From contig CAYJTG010000004.1 of assembly GCA_964373255.1 (NCBI GenBank), positions 1 through 64,000 of the forward strand: DNA of 64,000 bases, given 5' to 3'. The notes under the pieces are model-generated. The model was not told the DNA's origin, searched no databases, and saw nothing but the letters and a program-made list of their open reading frames with translations. The translations under genes were made by a program, and so were the position numbers. Source of the stretch: JACPVU01 sp964373255. Lineage in GTDB: Archaea > Aenigmatarchaeota > Aenigmatarchaeia > GW2011-AR5. This document shows, in pieces, positions 1-9,443 of this stretch. Numbering within the stretch: the first letter of the stretch is position 1; every line of letters starts with the position of its first letter.

Positions 1-89
1 GTCAGAGAGACGAATTGTTGCAGGCTGTCAAGCAAGAGGTATGGGGTCCTTAGGAAATAGCCCTGTACAATGAGGACGCGCATGTCCAT
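1..89 (-). CDS. possible N-terminal part of a gene running off the left edge
   Basis: An open frame reads from an ATG at 89 (or 83) leftward off the window without a stop. The predicted start MDMRVLIVQGYFLRTP is followed by leucine-rich residues. Only 29 codons are visible and no family is recognisable. It would lie downstream of the glutamate dehydrogenase gene on the same strand. The gap 90-189 holds nothing else I can identify. It may be a chance frame. Confidence 0.25.
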   Translation of the reverse strand, partial: MDMRVLIVQGYFLRTPYLLLDSLQQFVSL

Positions 90-189
90 TTTGACGACGC
101 CAGAGTGATACAGTAAATAGACAGAAAAGCAGAAAATGATGCCGAAAATGTCTTGAAGATGCGGGAAAGGCTTTTGTGCTGATAGTTTG

Positions 190-1311
190 CTAGTAAATCC
201 TGCACGTCTTGCACTTGGCACGAACGCGCTTCTTCGCGATGCTGAGCGCGATGTCCCTCGGCGCTTGTTCTGTTTTTTCATGCTCGTTCAGGATGAGCTG
301 CGTGTTGCTCTTTATCTTCTTTTCGACGAGCTTGAACATCTGTGATGTCTTGCCGCCTATATACTCGACATAAGATGATATGACGCCGCCAGCATTCGCT
401 ACAATATCAGGCACGATAAGAATATCTTTCTTGTTCAGGAGCTCCTCAGCGTTCGGCTCTATAGGTATGTTTGCCCCTTCAACGATGAGCTTTGCCCGCA
501 CGCTGTCGACGTCGCTTGCGATGATAAGGTTCGGGACAGCTGCCGGAATGAGTATATCGGCATCGATCTTTATTATGTCTTTATTCGGCAAAACAGTACC
601 TTTGTATGACGTCACAGATCCAGTCTCTTCCTTTACTTTCATAAGGCTGTTGTAATCAATCCCGTTCTTGTTGTACAAGCAGCCCTTTGAGTCAGACACG
701 CCGACCAGCTTTGCGCCTGCCTCTGTCAGATACTTTGCGGCAAACGCCCCGACATTGCCAAAGCCCTCGACCGCAAACGTCGACTTCCTTATATCCAGGC
801 CTATGTGCTCGGCTGCGACAACCGTTGCATGAAAAATGCCAAAGCCCGTCGACCCGAGCTCGTGGGGTATGCCGCCCATATCAGCCGGTTTGCCTGTCGC
901 CGACTTCTTGCTACCGTTTGCATTGACAAAAATTCGCATCTCGTCTTCGGCCATGTACATATCAGGCGCAGCCACATACTGCGACGGGCACAACGGTTTG
1001 AGCGCCTCTGAGAACGCCTCGATTATTTCTTTTTTCTGGATGGACGATAGCTTTTTGGAATCAGCTATAATGCCGGATTTTGCGCCACCGAACGGAAGGT
1101 CCGCTACCGCGCATTTCCATGTCATTCCCCTGGCAAGCTTTGCGACCTCCTCTACGCTTACTGTCGGCGTCATCCTTATACCACCCTTTCCAGGACCCAG
1201 TGCTGTATTGTCAATGACCAGCACGCCGTGCATGCCTGTTTTTGGGTGATAGACGTTCACTATCTTTTCAGGCCCGAATTCGTCAAGCATGTCCATAAAT
1301 ATCAGATTCAT
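190..1311 (-). CDS. gdhA: Glu/Leu/Phe/Val-type dehydrogenase, probably glutamate dehydrogenase
   Basis: NAD(P)-dependent oxidative deamination of an amino acid, most likely glutamate to 2-oxoglutarate plus ammonia. The dimerisation/substrate domain has GPGKGGIRMTP at about residues 39-49, GMTWK at 62-66 and the catalytic-lysine motif PFGGAKSGI around K78. A Rossmann glycine motif GFGNVG follows at about 185. At 373 aa it is shorter than typical GDH (about 415 aa) and close to leucine dehydrogenases, but the substrate-loop sequence resembles GDH. The start MNLIFMD lies just upstream of the divergent aIF6 gene. Substrate is inferred, not proven. Confidence 0.85.
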   Translation of the reverse strand: MNLIFMDMLDEFGPEKIVNVYHPKTGMHGVLVIDNTALGPGKGGIRMTPTVSVEEVAKLARGMTWKCAVADLPFGGAKSGIIADSKKLSSIQKKEIIEAFSEALKPLCPSQYVAAPDMYMAEDEMRIFVNANGSKKSATGKPADMGGIPHELGSTGFGIFHATVVAAEHIGLDIRKSTFAVEGFGNVGAFAAKYLTEAGAKLVGVSDSKGCLYNKNGIDYNSLMKVKEETGSVTSYKGTVLPNKDIIKIDADILIPAAVPNLIIASDVDSVRAKLIVEGANIPIEPNAEELLNKKDILIVPDIVANAGGVISSYVEYIGGKTSQMFKLVEKKIKSNTQLILNEHEKTEQAPRDIALSIAKKRVRAKCKTCRIY

Positions 1312-1355
1312 ATTGCATCGATGTGTTTAAATGTTTGACTCATAAAAATCTTATT

Positions 1356-2003
1356 ATGTCATTCCTAAAGATGAATTTCAACGGCGACCCGAACCTTGGA
1401 TTATACGGTTTCGCGACCGATAGATACTGCCTGCTGGGGTTTAACAACAAGAAAATAAAATCTGCGCTGGGAGTTCCGGTCTATGCGTGCAACATCCTGA
1501 ACATGGACATGGCCGGCATCTTTGTCGCAGGGAATTCTCATGGCATCATCATCAATGACCTTGTCGAGGAATACGACGTCAAAAGGCTCAGCTTGCATTT
1601 CAAGAACATACTTGTGCTGAAGACAAATTACACAGCCATCGGGAATCTTGTCATGATGAACGACAAAGGCATAATCATATCCCCGCTCATAAAGAAGCAC
1701 AAGAAGAAAATCTCAGAGTTTTTTGGCCTGCCCTGCGAGGCACTGACGATTGCAAAGCAGAAGATTGTCGGGAACCTGGGCATCGCGACAAACAACGGCT
1801 GCCTGCTGCACCCAAAGGTCAGAAAGAGCGAGAAAGAAGACATAGAAAGAGTTCTCGGCGTAGTTTCGGACATAGGCACGGCAAGCTTTGGCTCGCCTTA
1901 CCCGGGCGCAGGCGTGCTCGCAAACAGCCACGGCTTTGTGACGTCCGAGCAGACGTCAGGGCCCGAGCTCGGAAGGATAACAGAGGCGCTGGGATTTCTG
2001 TAA
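1356..2003 (+). CDS. eif6: translation initiation factor aIF6
   Basis: Archaeal homologue of eIF6, which binds the large ribosomal subunit and prevents premature joining with the small subunit. The 215-aa product has the repeated pentein-like pattern of the family: FNGDPNLGLYGFATD near the N-terminus, recurring Asn-Asn-G or NSHGI/NDKGI segments and a GASFGSP-like C-terminal repeat (GTASFGSPYPG). I chose the ATG at 1356 rather than an upstream in-frame codon because homologues begin only a few residues before this conserved segment. It is divergent from gdhA. Confidence 0.9.
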   Translation: MSFLKMNFNGDPNLGLYGFATDRYCLLGFNNKKIKSALGVPVYACNILNMDMAGIFVAGNSHGIIINDLVEEYDVKRLSLHFKNILVLKTNYTAIGNLVMMNDKGIIISPLIKKHKKKISEFFGLPCEALTIAKQKIVGNLGIATNNGCLLHPKVRKSEKEDIERVLGVVSDIGTASFGSPYPGAGVLANSHGFVTSEQTSGPELGRITEALGFL

Positions 2004-2037
2004 GATTATAGAATAGAAAAGATTTGAATTGATTTTC

Positions 2038-2370
2038 ATGGACGTACATCAAATTGAAAAGCGAAAAGGAGAAGCGCTCTATATTGTTGATCTCCTTACC
2101 GAGCAGGAAGCAAGTTACTTTTTTGGCAAGCCCACAGATCGTGAATGGGCTTTTGAGAAGGCGCTGGAAATCGCAGAAGGGCGCATTGATGAATTGAAGA
2201 AAGATTACCCGCGCGCTACGTTCGTTTCTCACAGGGGCAGGAAAGAAAAAGAAGACAGCAAGTTTGTGGCTGATGCATTTCTTACGACCGAAGAGGCGCA
2301 GAAAATATTACTTGAGTACGGACTTAACATCTGCAAAATCAAGGATAGTGACGATTATGAACGAGTTTGA
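2038..2370 (+). CDS. hypothetical protein, 110 aa
   Basis: Not recognised. The predicted product is charged and mostly helical, with no membrane segment, signal peptide or Cys motif. A segment TDREWAFEKALEIAEGRI suggests an amphipathic helix. The ATG at 2038 is preferred over a TTG three codons upstream. It follows aIF6 by 34 bp on the same strand and could be co-transcribed. Its end overlaps a small basic reading frame starting at 2357. Confidence 0.6.
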   Translation: MDVHQIEKRKGEALYIVDLLTEQEASYFFGKPTDREWAFEKALEIAEGRIDELKKDYPRATFVSHRGRKEKEDSKFVADAFLTTEEAQKILLEYGLNICKIKDSDDYERV

Positions 2371-2458
2371 AAAAAGCGAACGGTTCGAGCGTCGCAAGAA
2401 ACGCTACAAGAAATACAAGAAAGGCTACGAGCGCAGGTTCAAGAAGAGGGTATTATGA
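2357..2458 (+). CDS. possible 33-aa Lys/Arg-rich peptide
   Basis: A short frame begins MNEFEKSERFERRKKRYKKY and ends KKRVL, overlapping the last 14 bases of the upstream gene. About half of the residues are Lys or Arg, reminiscent of small nucleic-acid-binding or ribosomal peptides. No family can be named and it could be translational noise. It ends just where a palindromic repeat cluster begins. Confidence 0.35.
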   Translation: MNEFEKSERFERRKKRYKKYKKGYERRFKKRVL

Positions 2459-2670
2459 AGCAAGTAAATAATCTGGATATTATAACTTGCTTCATATACA
2501 TGGAGAATCGAAGATTCTCCTGTACAATTTCGAATTCCAGGAATTCGAATTGTAATTGAAAATCTGAAGGATTTTCAAATTACAGGTGAAGCGTAGCTTC
2601 ACCATGTATAGCAAACAAGAAATATAATATCTGATTCTTTTCTTGTTTAGCTATAACTGCAACCCAATAA
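2454..2670. repeat. multi-hairpin palindrome cluster (cloverleaf-like)
   Basis: Four adjacent hairpins are enclosed by complementary outer arms. Outer stem ATACATGG (2496-2503) pairs with CCATGTAT (2602-2609). Inside are GGAGAATC/GATTCTCC (2502-2520, loop GAA), a 15-bp stem 2523-2538/2540-2554 with one bulge, TGTAATTGAAAATC/GATTTTCAAATTACA (2551-2584, loop TGAAG) and GGTGAAGC/GCTTCACC (2585-2603, loop GTA). Flanking sequence continues as imperfect inverted arms: GATATTATA at 2476-2484 is complementary to the tract around 2621-2631, and GAAGCAAGT (2458-2466) has a complementary tract near 2635-2650. No open reading frame lies inside. Confidence 0.8.
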
Positions 2671-2676
2671 GACAGT

Positions 2677-2728
2677 CCTATAGCGAGTGACAGAAATATT
2701 CATACAAAATTCTGTCCTTGCTATAAGG
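2677..2728. repeat. imperfect 21-bp inverted repeat
   Basis: Arm CCTATAGCGAGTGACAGAAA at 2677-2696 is largely complementary to AATTCTGTCCTTGCTATAAG at 2708-2727, with a loop of about 10 nt. It lies between the palindrome cluster and the promoter of the beta-propeller gene. It could be a terminator-like hairpin, a regulatory site, or part of the same repeat island. Confidence 0.55.
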
Positions 2729-2773
2729 AGCTGACGTAAGTTTTGATTAGGTTTTTCACCCTAAGAAAATCAT

Positions 2774-2784
2774 TATATTTAAAT
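2774..2784 (+). promoter_or_regulatory. TATA box of the beta-propeller gene
   Basis: The A/T box TATATTTAAAT ends 25 nt before the ATG at 2809. This spacing fits an archaeal leaderless transcript and supports that start over in-frame codons further upstream. Confidence 0.6.
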
Positions 2785-2808
2785 AGTGACCTCGTGCAAT
2801 TAGTTACT

Positions 2809-5067
2809 ATGCCATCCGAAGAGAAAATAAAAAAGACCGTCAAAGAGGCTTACTATGAAAGGCATTCAAAGAAGTATTTTGTCATTCTTGGCGCGATCCT
2901 GATCGCTGCTGTAGTGATCGGCGGCTTGCTCCAGAAACAGCCTGTTGTGACAACAGATGAAAACCTCAAGAAATTTGCTTCTTACGACGAACTGAAAAAT
3001 TTCATAACAACAAACGCCCAGGAATTCTCAGGCTATTACGGCGGCTTTGCATCGATGGAGACGGGTCAGCAGACAGCCAGCACGCAAAAAGCCGCTGATT
3101 ACTCGGCAACAAACATACAGGTTGCAGGCGTCGACGAGGCTGATATCGTAAAAAATGACGGAAAGTACATATACGTCGTCTCAGGCACAAAAGTTCTGAT
3201 CATCGATGCCTACCCTGCAGAGAGCGCAAAGATCCTTTCTGAAATAGAGCTCAATGCGACACCGCAGGAACTCTTTGTGAACGGCGACAGGCTTGTTGTT
3301 TTCGGAAATGACTATCAGTATTATCCTTATGCTGTAGAATCAGTTGCACCAGGAATGTCAATACGTGAAAGCATGATTGCAAAAGCGCCTTTTTACGGTT
3401 ACAGTTCGCAGTCGACATACATAAAGATATATGACATTTCAGACCGCGAAAATCCTGTGCTTTCAAAGAATCTTTCAGCAGACGGCTACTACTTCAGCTC
3501 AAGGATGATCGGCGATTATGTTTATGCGGTTGTCAATCAGCCTGTTTATTCCTATGGTGACGTTATACCTCTTCCTGCTGTACGCCCGATGAAAGCAGAA
3601 GCGTTTCCTGATATTTATTATTTCGACGTGCCGGACAGGTCGTACAGCTTTGTCAATATTATAGCAATAAACACCCAGAACGATGAAGAAGATCCGGCAA
3701 GCAAGACCTACATGCTGCCATCCACGCAGGCGATGTTTGTCTCCACAAACAATATCTACCTGACATACATGCGATGGCTCGACGTGTCTCATTTCTTTGA
3801 CAAGATTATCGATGACGCTGTCCTGCCTGCCACGCCTTCAGAGGTAGACAGCAAAATAACCGAAATACGGAATGCAAACATGAGCAGGAATGAAAAAATG
3901 GCAAAGATAGGCGAGCTGATTGAGGACCACATGAAAAGCCTTGGCCCGGAAGAAGCAGCAAACTTCATGAAGGCAGTTGAGGAGAGGATGATCAAAGTCC
4001 AGAACGAGATTGCGCAGCAGCAGGAGCGGACAATCATTCAAAAGATCTCAATCGATGGAAATGAAATAAAATACGAGGGCCACGGCGACGTGCCTGGTCG
4101 TGTTCTCAATCAGTTCTCGATGGATGAATACAATAATAATTTCAGGATAGCCACAACGACTACCGGCGGCGGTGGCTTTGGCGGCGGTGGCTTTGCTCGA
4201 CCTGCTGTCGAAGTGTCAGCAGCAGTAAGCGGACAAGTAAGCGGACAAGTAGTAGCAGTCGAGGAGCCGCCAGAACCTCGTGTCTCAGGCCCGGCAAACA
4301 ATCTCTACGTGCTTAATAGTGATTTGAAAATTATAGGCAAAGTCGAAGGGCTTGCACCGGGCGAGAGGATTTATTCAGCGCGATTCATGGGTGATCGCGC
4401 GTATATGGTAACATTCCGCCAGGTCGACCCGCTATTTGTGATTGATTTGAAGAACCCGGCAAACCCTGCTGTTCTTGGATACCTGAAGGTCACTGGATTT
4501 TCTGATTACATACATCCAGTGGACGAGAATCATATTATTGGCATAGGCAAGGAAGCAACCGAGCAGGGATTGTTCCAGGGATTAAAGATGTCCTTGTTCG
4601 ACGTTAGTGACGTCACGGATCCGAAAGAAATCTCAAAAATTGTGATAGGCGACCGTGGCACAGATTCCTACGTCCTGCGCGACCACAAGGCATTCCTGTT
4701 CAATAAAGAGAAAAGGCTGCTCGTGCTGCCAGTGCTTCTTGCAGAAATAGACAGAGACCAGTATCCGCCAAGCCAGTACCCGCAGCTACCGTCGTGGGCT
4801 TATGGAACGCCCAAGTGGCAGGGCGCATACGTGTTTGACTTCACCACAGACAATGGGTTTACACTGCGTGGAAAAATAGGCCACGCATCCGGCGAGACCC
4901 AGGATTACGACACGTACTACGGCCAGTATTCTGTGAAGCGCTCGCTATACATGGACGACGTGCTCTACACCATATCAGACCGGACGATAAAGATGAATGA
5001 TATAGCGAGCTTGGACGAGTTGAACAAGATCGAGATGCCTGGGTTCGGGTTGCAAAAAGTTTACTGA
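2809..5067 (+). CDS. membrane-anchored C-terminal beta-propeller protein (Beta_propel family)
   Basis: A 752-aa extracytoplasmic protein with a short cytosolic N-terminus (MPSEEKIKKTVKEAYYERH), one membrane segment at about residues 24-42, and a long outer domain. The segment VDEADIVKNDGKYIYVVSG is typical of the archaeal/bacterial family of secreted proteins with a C-terminal beta-propeller (PF09826 as I recall it). A low-complexity Gly-rich linker TTTGGGGFGGGGFARP and a duplicated SGQVSGQV lie near residues 455-480. Function in the family is unknown; surface interaction or enzyme activity are both possible. Its N-terminal tag recurs in the small protein at 9440-9724. Confidence 0.85.
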   Translation: MPSEEKIKKTVKEAYYERHSKKYFVILGAILIAAVVIGGLLQKQPVVTTDENLKKFASYDELKNFITTNAQEFSGYYGGFASMETGQQTASTQKAADYSATNIQVAGVDEADIVKNDGKYIYVVSGTKVLIIDAYPAESAKILSEIELNATPQELFVNGDRLVVFGNDYQYYPYAVESVAPGMSIRESMIAKAPFYGYSSQSTYIKIYDISDRENPVLSKNLSADGYYFSSRMIGDYVYAVVNQPVYSYGDVIPLPAVRPMKAEAFPDIYYFDVPDRSYSFVNIIAINTQNDEEDPASKTYMLPSTQAMFVSTNNIYLTYMRWLDVSHFFDKIIDDAVLPATPSEVDSKITEIRNANMSRNEKMAKIGELIEDHMKSLGPEEAANFMKAVEERMIKVQNEIAQQQERTIIQKISIDGNEIKYEGHGDVPGRVLNQFSMDEYNNNFRIATTTTGGGGFGGGGFARPAVEVSAAVSGQVSGQVVAVEEPPEPRVSGPANNLYVLNSDLKIIGKVEGLAPGERIYSARFMGDRAYMVTFRQVDPLFVIDLKNPANPAVLGYLKVTGFSDYIHPVDENHIIGIGKEATEQGLFQGLKMSLFDVSDVTDPKEISKIVIGDRGTDSYVLRDHKAFLFNKEKRLLVLPVLLAEIDRDQYPPSQYPQLPSWAYGTPKWQGAYVFDFTTDNGFTLRGKIGHASGETQDYDTYYGQYSVKRSLYMDDVLYTISDRTIKMNDIASLDELNKIEMPGFGLQKVY

Positions 5068-5098
5068 GAAGAAAAACAAATCAGAACGCTTTATCGTC

Positions 5099-5473
5099 TC
5101 ACTCGATTTTTCTGACGCGATTGACGAAGATTGTATCATTCCTGACAGTCCCGCTGATTTCAAGACGCTTAGTGCGATTTTGGCGAATTAATGTTCTGTC
5201 TTTATGATTGCCTATTACAAGCTTATAGTAAGACGATTTTTTGCCTGCTACGTCTGACAAAAACATATATGTGAGAGAACTTTTTAGGCGGGAGAAATCG
5301 TCTCCTATTAATAGCGATACGCGGCCTGTAAAAGTCTGGCTGCTTTCCTTTTGTGCAGACGAGTCAATCCCACAAGAATATTTATCTTGCTCTTGTGCAC
5401 TTAATTGTTCGTATGCACCAAGGGCTATGCCTGTCACAAGCACTATCGGAAAGATCCCGCTTCTGTATTGCAT
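5099..5473 (-). CDS. secreted or membrane-anchored small protein, possibly OB-fold
   Basis: 124 aa. The N-terminus has a hydrophobic segment (IFPIVLVTGIALGAY, about residues 7-21) that could be a signal or anchor. The rest is strand-rich, with TGRVSLLIGD and ISGTVRNDTIFV resembling the first and last strands of an OB-fold nucleic-acid-binding domain. A TATA-like CCTTAAATATC (minus sense) lies about 60 bp upstream near 5531-5545. It is the gene after the large metallopeptidase on the same strand. The OB-fold reading is inference. Confidence 0.55.
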   Translation of the reverse strand: MQYRSGIFPIVLVTGIALGAYEQLSAQEQDKYSCGIDSSAQKESSQTFTGRVSLLIGDDFSRLKSSLTYMFLSDVAGKKSSYYKLVIGNHKDRTLIRQNRTKRLEISGTVRNDTIFVNRVRKIE

Positions 5474-5576
5474 ATTGCATCACAACTCTCAACAGGTATT
5501 TTGTTGGTTTACTTCTATGGTAGACCGCAGATATTTAAGGTTTATGTCTTGACAGTGACTACAAGAGAAAGAGCTT

Positions 5577-8500
5577 TTATGAAATATAGACATACAGATA
5601 CTCGTTCGTCGCGGCCACAACTTCAATAGTGTGTCCTCCTGCTATTGGATCTGTAAATCTTTTACCTACTTTCAAGACCGCACTAGCGGCATCTGTTGCT
5701 TGCTCTTTCCAGCATGTGGTTTCAAAAAAATCGATATTCTTATCACAATTTATAGGATTTGTATGTGGCGAGCCGTCAAGAAGTAGTGAATTCATATATA
5801 CTGGACCAAGTTGATAATGCTCGATTTGTATCGCGTCATAGATATTATTTTTTCCAAGATACATAAGGGCTCCATCTATGTCATATCCTTTTTCAGCGAA
5901 ATTTTTATCATAATCTAAAGGTCTTCTGTATTCTATGTATATGTATGTTGGATGTGTATCTGCTGGGTTGATTCCGCCTGTTTCAGTTCGCAAGAATCTT
6001 ATTGCCCGTGGTTTGGTTTTGTCCTGGGATTCAATAGGATAAATTCTATAAACGTTGCCAAAAGGGTAATCTGCAGTGCCAACAGTTATCAGGCTGGTTT
6101 CATCCGTAAAAGTGTCATTTACAAACCATTTTGCAATGTTTTTTTGTGGCGCATTAAAATGAGGTGTCATATAAAGTCTAACGTCTTCTGTAGGATTGAA
6201 ATTTCTGCCAATGCCCATAACATTGTATCCATCTGCATAGTAAGCTAGTTCACAGAAGTCCATTGTACCTTGAATCGACTCTGACCCGCATTCCAACGCC
6301 GGAGATTCCATAAAACCAATGTTGTGAGCTAATTCATGAGCAACAGTCAAGGGCACTATTTTACCGGTTTCGTAATCAGTCATGATCCACGCAACAGATA
6401 TATTATATTGTTCTTTAATTTTTTCAAAGTAAAATGCAGCCTTTCCACCTGATGCAATACCTTCAGCCCATTTACATGGCGGATTGGTATTACCTGAAAC
6501 CAAAATGATCCGATCTGTCTTATCGATTAAAGGATCAAGATTGAAACTCTTTAGAACTTCTTCAATTGCTTCTGACATTGCAAGAAACACCTTACCAACA
6601 TCATCACACGTAATGTCAACTTCGACCTGTTGTGGTAAAATATAAATATCATTTATTGTTCCAGCCTTTGGCATAGAAAGAAAATCGCCTGGACCTGTGA
6701 TCCATGATTTTCCGTAAGAAACAGTTTTGAAGAACTCATTTTGCTGATCAAAAAACATTGTTTTTAACTCTTCTTTTGTGTAAGTAAGCTCAGGAACGTT
6801 ATTAAAAAATACGCTGAGCACAATTGTTCTCTGCGGTCCCAGTGTAAACGGCTGTTCATCTTCAGGGTTTGTCCACTTTACGTCCAAGCATTCGCCATTG
6901 TAAGGGCTGCATACTTGATCCAAACCACAGAAACCGCATCTTGTGCAGTCATCAACAAGTTGGGCTTTTGCATCACAATACTGGTTATTCAAATTACACG
7001 AACCGGGTGTTGTGCCGTCAGAGCACTTAATAACATCAAATGTGATCGATTGGGTATAAGAATTTCCGTTTGTGTCGTAGACTTTACTTTCCAGTGTGTT
7101 TGATCCGGCCAGCGTATTAGTGCTTGTAAATGTCGTGAAATCAGACGTTCCTGTAATTCTCTTTATTGATGCAGGATTGTTGTTTAGTTTGAATTCGACT
7201 TTTCTCAATCTTTTGTTGTCGTCTAAAATGGGGGATATTTGTACCGGTCCGTTGAATTTCTCATTGTTTCCTGGTAAAGAAACAAACGTGGGTTTTGTTC
7301 TATCATTTGGGTCGTAGCAAAGGCCTTTTTTGTCTCCCGTTAGCCCACACGTCAATCCGCTCGAACACCGGTTGCCACACTCATCACAGGTGTCTAGGAG
7401 CTTTGGTGAATTGTCCTCAACGACACATTTGGTTCCAACATAACGAGGGTCTGTGGAACACTGGCCGATAGGAGTATCAGGATTGCCCTCACGGCATATA
7501 TTTCTAAGATAATTGCACGCTGCATTGTCTCTCAATGGGACGTATACTGCATAATTCTGCCCTTTGTTATAATAATAGCGGTAATGAAGATAATCCTCAT
7601 AGTTCGTTGTGACTGCAGCCTTATCGCAAATCTTTCCTCCATTTATTCGAGAGCACTCTTCAGGGAGAGTTCCATCATTACAAAGTTTGTAATAAACATC
7701 CTTATGGTCTGAACAGAAAAGCCCGTCACATTCCTCATATTTTTTAACGCAAATATCTCCCTCTCCACTAAAAAATGTGTTTGGCACGGACGGAGAAGGA
7801 CAACCGCATACGCTTGCTTTTTTTGCTTGATAACTGCCAGAAGAGCAATATCTTGGTTTAACTACTGCGCAACTATTTTCAGGGGTTATAAATGATGTTC
7901 CTATTGAATCCGGTCCTGGATCTGCAGGCTCGGCTTCCCAACCCGTGCAATAATTTCCGGCAAGTGGACGGCACGATTTGTCAGCAGCGTAACAGCCCTG
8001 TGTAGCAGTGTTAGAACAACCGCACTTAGTGCAGTCATCAACTAATACCATATTTTCACCTACTTTGGTACAGTACTTTGGCTTTGTTGTTGAACAGCTG
8101 GACGGCGCTGTGCCATCACTGCATCTATACATAAATTCTCCATTCACGCACACCTGATTTGATGCGCCCGACGTTGTTTCCCAATAATTCTGACCCAACT
8201 GAGAATTAAATTTGCACTCTCTTCGAGTATTAGAATTAACACACTCTTTCTTCCCAACGGGCGTGCATTCGTTGCGTCTCTCAACATCGCACGTATTCGG
8301 AGCAGGCGTATCATAGCAGTATGGCGTGGTGCTTGGACACCATACAGAATTTCCAGAACTATCGCATTTTTTATTCTGATTGTAGCATTTGTTTGGGGTA
8401 CATTCAACACACGCGCTTGTAGTTGAAGGTTTATTCCCGACCCTATCGCAATCATTTTGCAACGTTACTGTCCTTGTTCTTATTCCATTCACACACTCGC

Positions 8501-9443
8501 CCCAAGGCCCTGTTTTATAAATTGGATCACAACTATAGCCTCCTGGCGGAACATCACCACTTGCCACGGCACCAGTTATAGTGTTTGATGACTCGAAACG
8601 TTTTTCAATCTTGCCACTTTTAATTGCTGATTTTGCAAAAATTATGTCTTCGCCGACCTTAGCACCACTAACAACCATTTCTGCACCGCTGATAGCAGGA
8701 AGGCTTGACTTCGAGATAAGTCTGTAATTTTTCAGCTTGCCGTTTTCATATGTCTGCAGATAATAGAAATTTTTTGACTTACCCTCTGTGAATGAATCAA
8801 CAACAAATACAGCTAACCGCCCTTCAATTGTCCGCACATTCTGTGACTGTATTTTGCTCTCTATATATTTCATATCGTCTTGTGTGAGCGGTGCCATTCT
8901 CTTGTCAGCGGATGAAATCATTTCTTTTATTTCGTCTGAGGGCACCTGCTGCACCACTTTTTGCGATAGTTTGTTTTTTACTGTTATTATATTCGCCTTT
9001 ACAATTTTTAATTCTGAAATAAGATCAGATCTAGTATTGATAAAATCCTCTGATGTTGCTGCTGTGTCCTTAATCCTGTCTATTTGTGTCTTTACGCTGT
9101 CAAGGTCGTTGTAACTATCTCGATATATTTCCGCTCTTTCATCGCCCTGCTTCTCGTAAAAATCAGCCACAGCGCTTATGCTGATCTGCGCCTTCGTGAT
9201 CTCCATCTTCGCGCTTTCGAGGTCGAGAATAAATGCAAGCGCGTCTGTCTTGTCGGCTGCTGTCGTGAGGTCGTCTTGCGCAAACACAACGAACGAGAAA
9301 ATCAATAGAACAGAAAGAAATGCGGCTGCCAGAAGCCTACCAGAGCGAAAAGGCGCGGTTTTTTCCGCTGCTTTGCTTCTTGCCCTATTACCAAATCGAC
9401 TCGTCTTTCTGCTTCCATCGATTTTATTATTTTCCATCGTCAT
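5577..9443 (-). CDS. giant secreted Cys-rich M11/gametolysin-like metallopeptidase
   Basis: 1288 aa. A basic N-terminus precedes one hydrophobic anchor or signal at about residues 34-55. A helical region follows to about 200. About residues 300-860 carry many Cys-rich modules (recurring CDSSG, CTKCG, CSDGT-type motifs) with an Ig-like segment near 735-800. The catalytic domain has the zinc motif HELAHNIGF at 1036-1044 and a methionine-turn-like YNVMG at 1073-1077, followed by a HFNAPQK segment as in gametolysin-type M11 peptidases. The expected third ligand (HExxHxxGxxH) is Glu here. It overlaps the upstream 94-aa gene by 4 bp (ATGA), so both are probably translated together. It likely degrades or processes extracellular protein; the substrate is unknown. 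Confidence 0.8.
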   Translation of the reverse strand: MTMENNKIDGSRKTSRFGNRARSKAAEKTAPFRSGRLLAAAFLSVLLIFSFVVFAQDDLTTAADKTDALAFILDLESAKMEITKAQISISAVADFYEKQGDERAEIYRDSYNDLDSVKTQIDRIKDTAATSEDFINTRSDLISELKIVKANIITVKNKLSQKVVQQVPSDEIKEMISSADKRMAPLTQDDMKYIESKIQSQNVRTIEGRLAVFVVDSFTEGKSKNFYYLQTYENGKLKNYRLISKSSLPAISGAEMVVSGAKVGEDIIFAKSAIKSGKIEKRFESSNTITGAVASGDVPPGGYSCDPIYKTGPWGECVNGIRTRTVTLQNDCDRVGNKPSTTSACVECTPNKCYNQNKKCDSSGNSVWCPSTTPYCYDTPAPNTCDVERRNECTPVGKKECVNSNTRRECKFNSQLGQNYWETTSGASNQVCVNGEFMYRCSDGTAPSSCSTTKPKYCTKVGENMVLVDDCTKCGCSNTATQGCYAADKSCRPLAGNYCTGWEAEPADPGPDSIGTSFITPENSCAVVKPRYCSSGSYQAKKASVCGCPSPSVPNTFFSGEGDICVKKYEECDGLFCSDHKDVYYKLCNDGTLPEECSRINGGKICDKAAVTTNYEDYLHYRYYYNKGQNYAVYVPLRDNAACNYLRNICREGNPDTPIGQCSTDPRYVGTKCVVEDNSPKLLDTCDECGNRCSSGLTCGLTGDKKGLCYDPNDRTKPTFVSLPGNNEKFNGPVQISPILDDNKRLRKVEFKLNNNPASIKRITGTSDFTTFTSTNTLAGSNTLESKVYDTNGNSYTQSITFDVIKCSDGTTPGSCNLNNQYCDAKAQLVDDCTRCGFCGLDQVCSPYNGECLDVKWTNPEDEQPFTLGPQRTIVLSVFFNNVPELTYTKEELKTMFFDQQNEFFKTVSYGKSWITGPGDFLSMPKAGTINDIYILPQQVEVDITCDDVGKVFLAMSEAIEEVLKSFNLDPLIDKTDRIILVSGNTNPPCKWAEGIASGGKAAFYFEKIKEQYNISVAWIMTDYETGKIVPLTVAHELAHNIGFMESPALECGSESIQGTMDFCELAYYADGYNVMGIGRNFNPTEDVRLYMTPHFNAPQKNIAKWFVNDTFTDETSLITVGTADYPFGNVYRIYPIESQDKTKPRAIRFLRTETGGINPADTHPTYIYIEYRRPLDYDKNFAEKGYDIDGALMYLGKNNIYDAIQIEHYQLGPVYMNSLLLDGSPHTNPINCDKNIDFFETTCWKEQATDAASAVLKVGKRFTDPIAGGHTIEVVAATNEYLYVYIS

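Noticed and set aside
4110..4301. Opposite-strand frame over the Gly-rich linker of the beta-propeller gene
   Set aside because: It arises from the low-complexity codons of the real gene and has no independent signal.
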